From: Segetibacter aerophilus
GTDB lineage: Bacteria; Bacteroidota; Bacteroidia; Chitinophagales; Chitinophagaceae
Assembly (NCBI RefSeq): GCF_007991655.1
Contig: NZ_BJYT01000005.1
Coordinates: 186,001-250,000, forward strand
Direction: 5' to 3'
Length of the DNA stretch: 64,000 nt
A program made the position numbers and the translations under genes. Below the pieces are notes generated by a model, which ran no database searches, was not told where the DNA came from, and worked only from the letters and a program-made list of their open reading frames with translations. Shown here piece by piece: positions 55,214 through 63,170 of the stretch (positions are counted from its first letter, which is position 1; every line of letters begins with the position of its first letter).

Positions 55214-56329
55214 TTATATTATCGTCGATTTGCTTATTACCATGTTTTCCTTATTCATTCTGGAGGGGATTCTGTTTTCGACATAATCAGAAACAAGGTC
55301 TCCAATCGTTGCGGTTGAATAATTATTAATTGAATCAATATCTTTTGTTAAGAAGCCATTTGCAAGGTTCCAATGAACTGCTTCTCTAATTAATTCGGCT
55401 TCTTCCGCGAGGCCAAAATAATCCAGCATCATAGCTGCAGATAAAATAGAGCCGTTGGGATTGGCAATATTTTTACCTGCAGCCTGAGGATAACTTCCAT
55501 GAATCGGTTCAAATAAGGCAAGTTTATTTCCGACAGATGCAGAAGGTAATAAACCGATCGAACCGGTGATAACGCTAGCTTCATCGCTCAAAATATCGCC
55601 AAACATATTTTCTGTTAGAATAACATCAAATTGTTTTGGATTGATAATTATTTGCATTGCAGCATTATCGACAAAAAGATAATTAACTGTCACATCCGGA
55701 TATTGTGTAGACATTTCCTGCACAACTTTTCTCCAAAGTCTTGATGTTTCCAGCACGTTGGCTTTGTCGACCAACGTAAGCACTTTTCTTCTTTGTTGGG
55801 CATAAGCAAAAGCAAGGTGTGCTATCCTTACTATTTCATCCCGATGGTATATGCAATCGTCAGAGGCCTCAGTTTTGTCTTCGTTCAATTGTTTGTTGCC
55901 GAAGTATATTCCGCCCGTTAGTTCCCGGAAAATCACAAAATCAACACCCTCAATCCTGCTACTCTTCAGGGGCGATAAATGCTGCAAGGGAGCGTAAGTA
56001 GTTATAGGCCTTATATTGGCAAAAAGTCCTAATTCTTTTCTTAATTTAAGTAAGCCATCCTCCGGTCTAACTTTCGCCGAAGGGTCATTATCGTACCGGG
56101 GATGACCAATGGCACCGAGTAAAACAGCATCACTTCTATGACAGATTTGTAGCGTTTCACCAGGTAAGGCATCTCCTGTCTTATCAATTGCACTCGCACC
56201 CATTAGGCAGTGTTCGTAAAAGAACTGATGTTTGAATTGTCGGGCAACTGCATCCAAAACTTTAATCGATTGTTGCGTTACTTCGGGTCCTATTCCGTCT
56301 CCTAATATTACCGCTATCTTCTTTTGCAT
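55214..56329 (-). CDS. leuB: 3-Isopropylmalate dehydrogenase
   Basis: About 371 residues from the ATG at 56329 (MQKKIAVILGDGIGPEV); the frame extends 9 residues further, to 56356. This NAD enzyme oxidises and decarboxylates 3-isopropylmalate in leucine synthesis. Blocks seen are GDGIGPEV, LLGAIGHPRYD, LRKELGLFANIRP, IFRELTGGIYFG, TLVDKANVLETSRLWR with the catalytic Lys, and the Mg and NAD regions MFGDILSDEASVITGSIGLLPSAS and FEPIHGSYPQAAGKNIANP. The GSYPQAAG sequence differs from the common GSAPDIAG but is seen in Bacteroidota. It lies 120 bases after leuA; leuC and leuD, needed between the two steps, are not here. Confidence 0.95.
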   Translation of the reverse strand: MQKKIAVILGDGIGPEVTQQSIKVLDAVARQFKHQFFYEHCLMGASAIDKTGDALPGETLQICHRSDAVLLGAIGHPRYDNDPSAKVRPEDGLLKLRKELGLFANIRPITTYAPLQHLSPLKSSRIEGVDFVIFRELTGGIYFGNKQLNEDKTEASDDCIYHRDEIVRIAHLAFAYAQQRRKVLTLVDKANVLETSRLWRKVVQEMSTQYPDVTVNYLFVDNAAMQIIINPKQFDVILTENMFGDILSDEASVITGSIGLLPSASVGNKLALFEPIHGSYPQAAGKNIANPNGSILSAAMMLDYFGLAEEAELIREAVHWNLANGFLTKDIDSINNYSTATIGDLVSDYVENRIPSRMNKENMVISKSTII

Positions 56330-56389
56330 ATCTATCCTCTTTTCTTCTTTTTGCAATTGCCCGTCAGAAAGTTCAATAGTAATAATACA

Positions 56390-56435
56390 GTCGAACGTAA
56401 TGCGACGGAACGATGTTTAATAGCAGCAATCTGTT
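56390..56435 (+). repeat. Divergent copy of the dispersed repeat upstream of leuB
   Basis: The core GTCGAACGTAATGCGACGGAAC (56390-56411) has changes and a 2-base insertion against the consensus. It is followed by GATG and a hairpin TAA(tag)CAG with CTGTTA around CAAT. Weakest copy; antisense to leuA-leuB. Confidence 0.45.
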
Positions 56436-56449
56436 AGTTCCCTAAAAAT

Positions 56450-57622
56450 TTATAATGCACCTGACATTGCCGGCTGATATTGTTCGGCGAGGTTGCGTAA
56501 GTCTGCTTCTTCTACTTCCTTCTTTTTATCGGCAAGCTGCAAAAAGCTTTCATACAACACATCTATATCGTTCCGGTTAAAATCAAAACCAATTTTTTGA
56601 AAGCGATGAGCTAAAGCACTTCTTCCGCTACGAGCGGTTAATACGATCTTGCTTCCATCTGCACCAACCTCATCAGGGTTGATTGTTTCGTAAGTAGAAG
56701 AGTCTTTTAAAAATCCATCTTGGTGAATGCCGGACGAATGTGAAAAAGCATTTGCACCGACAATGGCTTTATTTGGTTGAACCGGCACACGCATCGTATC
56801 AGCAACAAGACGGCTCAGAGGGTTTAATTGTTTTGTCTTGATATTTGTAAAAAAGCCTAATTGTTTGTGCTGTTTTATGATCATCACAACTTCTTCAAGA
56901 GAGGTATTCCCCGCTCTTTCGCCAAGTCCGTTTATGGTACATTCTATTTGTCTTGCACCATTGATGACACCTGAAATAGCGTTTGCGGTTGCCACCCCAA
57001 GATCGTTATGGCAATGGCATGAAATAACTGCTTTTTCTATGTTAGAGACGTTATTTTTTAGGTAGGCGATTTTTGCACCATACTGCCAAGGAAGGCAATA
57101 CCCTGTAGTATCAGGAATATTCACAGTGGTTGCACCTGCTTTTATAACGGCCTCTATAACTCTTGCCAGGTATTCGTCTTCTGTACGGCCTGCATCTTCT
57201 GCATAAAACTCAACATCATCAGTAAAGTTTCTTGCCCATTTTACGCATTGAATGGCTCTTTGTAAAATGTCTTCGCGATTAGAATTGAACTTGCCTTTTA
57301 TGTGATAATCAGAGGTGCCAATACCTGTATGTATTCTTGGACGTTTAGCATACTTCAGCGCTTCACCTGCAACTTCGATGTCTTTTTGTACAGCCCTTGT
57401 TAATCCGCAGACCGTTGCATTTTTTATAGTTTTAGATATCAGGTTTACAGACTCAAAGTCGCCGGGACTTGAGATGGGGAAGCCTGCTTCAATAATATCT
57501 ACTCCTAAATCTTCCAGTCTTTTTGCCAGATCTACTTTTTCAAGTGTGTTAAGTTTACAACCCGGCACCTGCTCGCCATCGCGCAGAGTTGTATCAAAAA
57601 TGAACACCTGATTGCCTTGCAT
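56450..57622 (-). CDS. leuA: 2-Isopropylmalate synthase, short form
   Basis: A 390-residue enzyme that condenses 2-oxoisovalerate with acetyl-CoA, the first leucine step. The barrel shows [45 protein letters not shown] (metal-binding HxH), [17 protein letters not shown] and [16 protein letters not shown]. The protein ends where the usual C-terminal regulatory (LeuA dimer) domain would begin (family length is about 500 residues in E. coli), so leucine feedback through that domain is not expected. I see no frameshift or domain remnant downstream; the next bases belong to the intergenic region before leuB. Short forms are known in Bacteroidota, so this is probably normal for the lineage. It is the first gene of the block. 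Confidence 0.9.
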   Translation of the reverse strand: MQGNQVFIFDTTLRDGEQVPGCKLNTLEKVDLAKRLEDLGVDIIEAGFPISSPGDFESVNLISKTIKNATVCGLTRAVQKDIEVAGEALKYAKRPRIHTGIGTSDYHIKGKFNSNREDILQRAIQCVKWARNFTDDVEFYAEDAGRTEDEYLARVIEAVIKAGATTVNIPDTTGYCLPWQYGAKIAYLKNNVSNIEKAVISCHCHNDLGVATANAISGVINGARQIECTINGLGERAGNTSLEEVVMIIKQHKQLGFFTNIKTKQLNPLSRLVADTMRVPVQPNKAIVGANAFSHSSGIHQDGFLKDSSTYETINPDEVGADGSKIVLTARSGRSALAHRFQKIGFDFNRNDIDVLYESFLQLADKKKEVEEADLRNLAEQYQPAMSGAL

Positions 57623-57711
57623 AAATGAATTTTTATAAAGATGAAAGCAGGCAGTTTATATTTGTAACAGCTCTATAACTAGCTAGATTACAGCTAAAAC
57701 TACCATATAGG

Positions 57712-57743
57712 CTAAATTAGCGACGATTGAATGGCAGTTCAAA
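57712..57743 (-). promoter_or_regulatory. Candidate promoter of the leu/ilv block
   Basis: On the minus strand TTTG (57743-57740), a 20-base spacer, then TAATTTAG (57719-57712, one mismatch to TAnnTTTG). The leuA start follows after about 90 bases. I see no leader peptide or attenuator hairpin with a T-tract in that leader. Confidence 0.42.
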
Positions 57744-57833
57744 TTATTGTTCATTCTTTTTTACACTAATGAAATTGGCCACGCGTCGGCTAAAACCCTT
57801 GCTGGTCTTGCCTTTCATAATAAAAATACTACG

Positions 57834-59387
57834 ATGCCCAACAGGTCGACAGATGCGCTCTTTCAATTGATACATACAATGGAGAAGTCTGAAAAGCGCA
57901 ATTTTAAATTATACGTAACTAGAAACACTGCCACTGAGGATCTGAAGATCATACAGGTGTTTGATGCGCTCGATAAAATGACTGAATATGATGAAGAGTT
58001 GCTACTGAAGAAAAACCCTTCTGTAAAAAAGCAACAGTTGTCTAATATCAAGGCACATTTATACAAGCAATTGTTGGCGAGCTTAAGAGTACTAAAAACA
58101 ACAGACAACATTCAGATTCAACTGCACGAGCAACTGGATTATGCTAACCTGCTGTACAATAAGGGGCTTTACATGCAGAGTTTGAAAATGCTTGAAAAGC
58201 TAAAAGAGACTGCAAAAGAGTACAACCAGGTAACTTTTATGATGCAGGCTTTGTTTCTCGAGAAAAATATTGAGGTGCTTCATATTACCCGGAGCATGGA
58301 AGACAGGGCAGAAGTACTGGCATCCGAAGCTGAACAATCTACGCGCCGATTGGGTAGAATAACACAACTATCAAACCTTGCATTAAAGCTTTATAGCTGG
58401 TACATAAAGCATGGCCATGCGCGCAACGAGCAAGATGCTCAGGCTATCAAGCAATACTTCGAAGAGTCATTGCCTTTTGAAGGCGAGCAGGCTACAGGCT
58501 TCTACGAAAAACTTTACTTCTTTCAAAGCTATAGTTGGTTCGGTTTCATTTTGCAGGATTTCCTGATGTATTACCGTTATACACAAAAATGGGTCGACCT
58601 TTTTGAGAAGGAGCCATACATGATTGCTATAGAAACAGCGCACTATATCAAAGGAATGCACAACCTGATTAGTGCCAATTTCGATTTAAAAAATGGTAAA
58701 AAATTTAATGAGTACCTGGAGAAGTTTGAGCAATTTTCAGAGACAGATCTCGTAACCGGAAACGATAATAACCGGGTGCAGTCTTTTGTGTACATCCATA
58801 TTGCCAAGCTCAACAAGCATTTTATGGAAGGCACTTTTACGGAGGGCCTGCAACTCGTTCCCAACATCGAGCAGAAGATAAAAGAGTATTGGTTATATCT
58901 CGACCGTCACCGCATACTTGTCTTTTACTACAAGATCAGTTCACTGTACTTTGGTAGCGGCGACTACGATAATACCATCACTTACTTAAATAAGATCATT
59001 AACTGGAAGGTTGACCTGCGAACAGATCTGCAATGTTATGCTCGCCTGTTGCATTTGATAGCGCATTATGAAATCGGCAATTTCGATATTCTAGAGTACC
59101 TCATCAAGTCGGTCTACCGTTTCATGGCAAAAATGGAAAACCTTAGTATTGTTGAAGAGGAGATTTTTCGGTTCCTTAGAAATTCATTTCACCTGAGCTA
59201 TCGCAAGCTGCGGCCCGAGTTTGAGAAATTGCTGACCAAGTTAAAAAGTATAGAAAACAATCGTTTTGAGACGCGTGCGTTTGCCTACCTCGACATCATT
59301 TCGTGGTTGGAAAGTAAAGTGTATCAAAAGCCGTTGCAGGATATCATCAAAGAGAAAAGTAATAAAACGTTCCAAGGCAGCCAGTAA
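57834..59387 (+). CDS. Helical-repeat (TPR-like) cytoplasmic protein, unknown function
   Basis: About 517 residues from the ATG at 57834 (MPNRSTDALFQLI); the frame is open to a TTG at 57747 but the extra part is not protein-like. The whole protein is rich in amphipathic helices with Tyr, Leu and Lys, such as LLYNKGLYMQSLKMLEKLKETAKEYNQ and ISSLYFGSGDYDNTITYLNKIINW, which look like degenerate TPR units. There is no signal peptide or membrane segment. TPR-like proteins usually mediate protein contacts. I recall similar proteins of this size as conserved hypotheticals in Chitinophagaceae, but I know no function. It diverges from leuA. Confidence 0.72.
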   Translation: MPNRSTDALFQLIHTMEKSEKRNFKLYVTRNTATEDLKIIQVFDALDKMTEYDEELLLKKNPSVKKQQLSNIKAHLYKQLLASLRVLKTTDNIQIQLHEQLDYANLLYNKGLYMQSLKMLEKLKETAKEYNQVTFMMQALFLEKNIEVLHITRSMEDRAEVLASEAEQSTRRLGRITQLSNLALKLYSWYIKHGHARNEQDAQAIKQYFEESLPFEGEQATGFYEKLYFFQSYSWFGFILQDFLMYYRYTQKWVDLFEKEPYMIAIETAHYIKGMHNLISANFDLKNGKKFNEYLEKFEQFSETDLVTGNDNNRVQSFVYIHIAKLNKHFMEGTFTEGLQLVPNIEQKIKEYWLYLDRHRILVFYYKISSLYFGSGDYDNTITYLNKIINWKVDLRTDLQCYARLLHLIAHYEIGNFDILEYLIKSVYRFMAKMENLSIVEEEIFRFLRNSFHLSYRKLRPEFEKLLTKLKSIENNRFETRAFAYLDIISWLESKVYQKPLQDIIKEKSNKTFQGSQ

Positions 59388-59755
59388 GATTATGGCTTTT
59401 GCAGAAAAGCTTTTAAAAACCTTAAAAGTATTTGTGAGCCAAGCCTAGGTACTCTTATCATCGTTGTTGCGTCGCACACTTGTACGGTTTATCGGAATTC
59501 TGCCTTTGTCTGCTTATTACATTGAAAGCTATAATACCCTGAATTTGTGTGTTTAGTCCATTTAAAGAAAAGGTCGCTAAAGGGTTCAAACCTTGATATG
59601 GATAATCCAGACTTTTGATAAAAACCTATTGGAACAGTTCTTTCTTATATGTAGCGGCTTCATGTGACGTAAGAAGATTGTGCAGTTTTCAAATTAGAAT
59701 ATCGATTTAACTTTTATAATACCCGTACTTGCTAAACCAGCTGAAAAATTATTAG
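59388..59755. other. 368-base gap before the dicarboxylate symporter gene
   Basis: It holds one dispersed repeat copy with hairpin (59436-59485) close to the upstream stop. In the remaining 270 bases I see no gene, terminator or clear promoter. Confidence 0.5.
59436..59485 (-). repeat. Dispersed repeat with hairpin, GCGACGCAAC type
   Basis: On the minus strand the core GTACAAGTGTGCGACGCAAC (59485 to 59466) is followed by AACGATG and a hairpin GAG(ta)CC with GGCTC (59454 to 59436, TA bulge). Confidence 0.68.
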
Positions 59756-61012
59756 ATGAAATATTTCAAAGTTCTTTATGTACAAGTAATCATTGGCATT
59801 GTTGCGGGTGTTATAGTTGGCTGGTTGTTTCCGGCTTTTGCACCTGTAGCAAAACTCATCAGCGAGATGTTTATCAATATGATCAGAATGGTGATCGCTC
59901 CTGTTATTTTCTTTACGATTGTTTTGGGCATCGCTGGCGCAGGAGATTTAAAAAAGGTTGGAAGGGTAGGAGGTAAAGGTCTTTTGTATTTCGAAATAGT
60001 AACAACGCTTGCGATAATTATTGGTCTTGTAGTGGCCAACATCATAAAACCCGGTGTTGGTGTAAATCAAAGTGCAGCGGCAGGTGCTACAGCTTTTAAA
60101 ACAGATCCAAAAGGTTTTGACTGGGCAGATTTCATCCTGCATATTGTTCCTTCTAACATCGTTGATGCATTTGCTAAAGGCGACATTATTCAAATATTGT
60201 TTTTTGGGGTGCTGTTTAGTATTGGTCTAAAACAACTAGGCCGATATGGTGAAAGCGTAACCGCAACTTTTGAGAAAATAAATAAGGTACTCTTTAATGT
60301 ACTTAAGATGGTAATGAAGATAAGTCCTCTCGGCGCCTTTGGAGGAATGGCTTACACGATTGGTAAATTTGGTTTTACAAGTCTTGCTTTGCTGGGTAAG
60401 CTCATGCTTACATTTTACATAACGAGCCTCCTGTTTATTTTCGTTATCCTCAATCTCATAGCCCGATACTACGGCTTCAGCCTTTGGAAATTGTTGGGCT
60501 ATATCAAAGCAGAGTTACTCATAGTTTTAGGGTCGAGTAGCAGTGAATCGGTATTGCCCAACATCATGGCCAAACTAGAAAAAGCAGGATGTGAAAGAAG
60601 CGTAGTCGGATTAATCGTTCCCGCAGGATATAGTTTCAACTTGGACGGAACGAGTATCTATTTAAGCCTGAGCGTAATTTTTCTGGCCCAGGTCTACAAC
60701 GTTCCTTTATCTCTTGGCCAGGAGTTATCTGTTATCGGAATTCTATTGATCACCAGCAAAGGTGCAGCAGGTATTACGGGCAGTGGATTCTTGGTGCTTG
60801 CCTCAACATTAACGGCGCTAAAAGTTGTTCCGGTCGAAGGCCTTGCTCTATTGATTGGAGTCGACAGGTTTATGAGCGAAGCCAGAGCCCTAACGAACAT
60901 GATAGGTAACACCGTAGCAACGGTGGTAATTGCCCGAAGTGAAAAGGCAGTGGACATGGTACAATATAAAGCTGTTGTAGAAAATCGTGCTCGCATAGTA
61001 GAAGTTGCGTAA
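59756..61012 (+). CDS. dctA: C4-dicarboxylate:cation symporter, DctA type
   Basis: A 418-residue inner-membrane transporter of the DAACS/SDF family with eight or more hydrophobic segments and two re-entrant hairpins. The serine-rich hairpin GSSSSESVLPNIMAKLEKAGCERSVVG and the following GYSFNLDGTSIYLSLSVIFLAQ (the NLDGT block typical of DctA-like members) and the TSKGAAGITGSGFLVLASTL hairpin place it near DctA rather than GltP. It should import succinate, fumarate or malate with protons or sodium. No sensor kinase gene for dicarboxylates (DcuS-like) is next to it. Substrate choice between dicarboxylates and acidic amino acids is inferred from similarity only. Confidence 0.85.
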   Translation: MKYFKVLYVQVIIGIVAGVIVGWLFPAFAPVAKLISEMFINMIRMVIAPVIFFTIVLGIAGAGDLKKVGRVGGKGLLYFEIVTTLAIIIGLVVANIIKPGVGVNQSAAAGATAFKTDPKGFDWADFILHIVPSNIVDAFAKGDIIQILFFGVLFSIGLKQLGRYGESVTATFEKINKVLFNVLKMVMKISPLGAFGGMAYTIGKFGFTSLALLGKLMLTFYITSLLFIFVILNLIARYYGFSLWKLLGYIKAELLIVLGSSSSESVLPNIMAKLEKAGCERSVVGLIVPAGYSFNLDGTSIYLSLSVIFLAQVYNVPLSLGQELSVIGILLITSKGAAGITGSGFLVLASTLTALKVVPVEGLALLIGVDRFMSEARALTNMIGNTVATVVIARSEKAVDMVQYKAVVENRARIVEVA

Positions 61013-61176
61013 TTAAATTTTGCCTTCTATATCTATTCCTTCCGACTTACGCTCAAGTCTTCAATTAAATTCACGCGTCGGCTGCGTTACTTTAGTAGCT
61101 TTTCTCATTGAGGTACAAATATTGGTAAACAACTTTTTCAAAGAATTGGAGAAGTTTCCTTAAAAACAATCAAAGT

Positions 61177-62241
61177 ATGGCTAAACTATTCGAACCGTTA
61201 CAAATAAAAAGTGTGGAATTGAAGAACAGGATAGTGGTATCACCAATGTGTGAGTATTCAAGTGTGGACGGCTTTTCTAATGACTGGCATCTTGTTCATT
61301 TAGGAAGCCGGGCGGTGGGAGGCGCAGGTTTGATTATCACCGAAGCAACGGCAGTTTCTCCGGAGGGAAGAATAACACCGGACGATCTCGGGATTTGGAA
61401 AGACGAACATATAGAGGGGCTGAAAAGAATAGTAACCTTTATTAAATCACAAGGAAGCATAGCGGGGATACAACTCGCTCATGCTGGCAGAAAAGCGAGC
61501 CATAGCAGTCCATGGAAAGGTGGCAAAATGTTATGGTTAGAAGAAGGTGGTTGGAACACTGTAGCGCCATCGCCCATACCTTTTAGAGAAGGCGAAAGGC
61601 CGGCTACAACTTTGGATAAGAGCGGAATAGAGAAGGTTGTAGCTGATTTTAGAGACTCGGCAAAACGTGCTTTGCAAGCCGGCTTTAAAGTGGTTGAAGT
61701 GCACGCGGCTCATGGTTACCTTTTGCACGAGTTTCTTTCTCCCCTAAGCAATCAGCGTGAAGACAATTACGGAGGCTCTTTTGAAAACAGGATAAGGATA
61801 GTGCTTGAGGTAGTAGACGCTATCAACGAAGTGTGGCCAAAAGATTTGCCATTCTTTATGAGGATATCAGCTTCAGACTGGACTGATGGCGGATGGACTT
61901 TAGAAGAATCAATTCAACTAACCAGAATTTTGCAAACGAAAGGTGTAGACCTGATTGATTGTTCGTCAGGCGGAAATATACCTCACGCAAAAATAACAGT
62001 CGGACCAGGGTACCAGGTACATTTTGCCGAAGCTATCAAAAAGGAAACAGGTATTCTGACAGGCGCGGTGGGCATCATAACCACTCCTGAACAGGCGGAG
62101 GAAATTGTAGCATCGGGTAAAGCTGATGTGGTAATAATAGCGCGCCAATTTCTGCGCGATCCATATTTTCCTTTACACGCTGCACATTCGTTGGGGGTCG
62201 ACGTTGAATGGCCGGTTCAGTACCAGAGGGCAAAATTGTAA
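61177..62241 (+). CDS. NADH:flavin oxidoreductase, old yellow enzyme (YqjM-like)
   Basis: A 354-residue FMN enzyme with an 8-stranded barrel. Family residues: MCEYS with Cys25 and Tyr27, as in the thermophilic-like (YqjM/NamA) class; QLAHAGRK (Gln99, His102, Arg105); the substrate-binding pair VEVHAAHGYLLHEFLSP (His176, His179); and a C-terminal EEIVASGKADVVIIARQFLRDPYFP. It reduces activated alkenes such as enones, perhaps as detoxification. It is followed by cvfB-like gene after 95 bases in the same direction. No fusion or iron-sulfur domain is present. Confidence 0.92.
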   Translation: MAKLFEPLQIKSVELKNRIVVSPMCEYSSVDGFSNDWHLVHLGSRAVGGAGLIITEATAVSPEGRITPDDLGIWKDEHIEGLKRIVTFIKSQGSIAGIQLAHAGRKASHSSPWKGGKMLWLEEGGWNTVAPSPIPFREGERPATTLDKSGIEKVVADFRDSAKRALQAGFKVVEVHAAHGYLLHEFLSPLSNQREDNYGGSFENRIRIVLEVVDAINEVWPKDLPFFMRISASDWTDGGWTLEESIQLTRILQTKGVDLIDCSSGGNIPHAKITVGPGYQVHFAEAIKKETGILTGAVGIITTPEQAEEIVASGKADVVIIARQFLRDPYFPLHAAHSLGVDVEWPVQYQRAKL

Positions 62242-62336
62242 CAGCAGTAAGCAGTTGAGACAACAGATTTTTGCATGCCTGTTTATAACCCTGGCATGTT
62301 TTAAATGCATATAACTTTACTATAGAAAAATAATGT

Positions 62337-63170
62337 ATGATAAAAGTTGGTGAGTATAACGTGCTAAAAGTGTTGCGGGAAGTTGAGTTTGGTTTTTACC
62401 TTGATGATGGCGCAGAAGGAATTTTGCTGCCTAAAAGGTTCGTACCTGAAGGGCTCGCAGTTGGAGACGAGATAAAAGTTTTTGTATACCACGACTCTGA
62501 AGGAAGGTTGATTGCAACCACGCAAGAGCCAAAAGGTGTAGTGGGAGATATTGTAAAGCTGAAAGCTGTAACTGTTACAAACCAGGGCGCGTTCCTGGAT
62601 TGGGGATTGATGAAAGACATCTTTGTGCCCAAGAGTAAACAACTAAGTGGAATGCGACAAGGTGCAGAATACCTTGTAAAAATCTACATCGACGAACAAA
62701 CCGGAAGGGTTGCCGCAACTGAAAAAATCGAACCTTTTTTAAGCAACGAACACCTTACCGTTAAAGAGAATGACTCTGTTGATCTGATTGTTTACCGTCG
62801 TACTGATATCGGCTACCTCGTTATCATTAATAACATCCATACCGGTGTGTTGCACTTTAACGAGATCTACCAAAACATTGGAGGAGGCGACAAAATGAAA
62901 GGTTTTATAAAGACTATCAGGCCGGAAAATAAAATTGACGTTGTTGTTGGCAAGCAGGGATATGAGCGGGTAGAGGATGAGGCGGGAAAAATACTGCGAC
63001 TTCTCAACGAGAATAACGGCTACCTGCCTTATCATGATAAATCGAAGCCGGAAGAGATTTATGACTTTTTTGGAATGAGCAAAAAATCATTCAAAATGGC
63101 GGTTGGGAGTCTCTTTAAGCAACAGAAAATTACCTTGGCAAAAACCGGGATTAAATTGCTGGAGAGTTAA
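62337..63170 (+). CDS. cvfB: CvfB-like S1-domain RNA-binding protein
   Basis: A 277-residue protein of the CvfB/YitL family. It has an N-terminal S1-like module (FGFYLDDGAEGILLPKRFVPEGLAVGDEIKVFVYHDSEGRLIATTQEP), a second one (VTNQGAFLDWGLMKDIFVPKSKQ), a further OB-like part (GYLVIINNIHTGVLHFNEIYQ) and a C-terminal winged-helix region with LPYHDKSKPEEIYDFFGMSKKSFKMAVGSLFKQ. These are the standard parts of the family. In Staphylococcus it affects virulence gene expression; here a general RNA-related role is all that can be claimed. Its 3' end overlaps the convergent kinase gene by 20 bases. Confidence 0.93.
   Translation: MIKVGEYNVLKVLREVEFGFYLDDGAEGILLPKRFVPEGLAVGDEIKVFVYHDSEGRLIATTQEPKGVVGDIVKLKAVTVTNQGAFLDWGLMKDIFVPKSKQLSGMRQGAEYLVKIYIDEQTGRVAATEKIEPFLSNEHLTVKENDSVDLIVYRRTDIGYLVIINNIHTGVLHFNEIYQNIGGGDKMKGFIKTIRPENKIDVVVGKQGYERVEDEAGKILRLLNENNGYLPYHDKSKPEEIYDFFGMSKKSFKMAVGSLFKQQKITLAKTGIKLLES

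Noticed and set aside
57623-57711. Leader peptide or attenuator before leuA
   Set aside because: Short AGCTGT repeats and a CTAGCTAG palindrome are present, but there is no short reading frame rich in Leu/Val/Ile codons and no hairpin followed by a T-tract.
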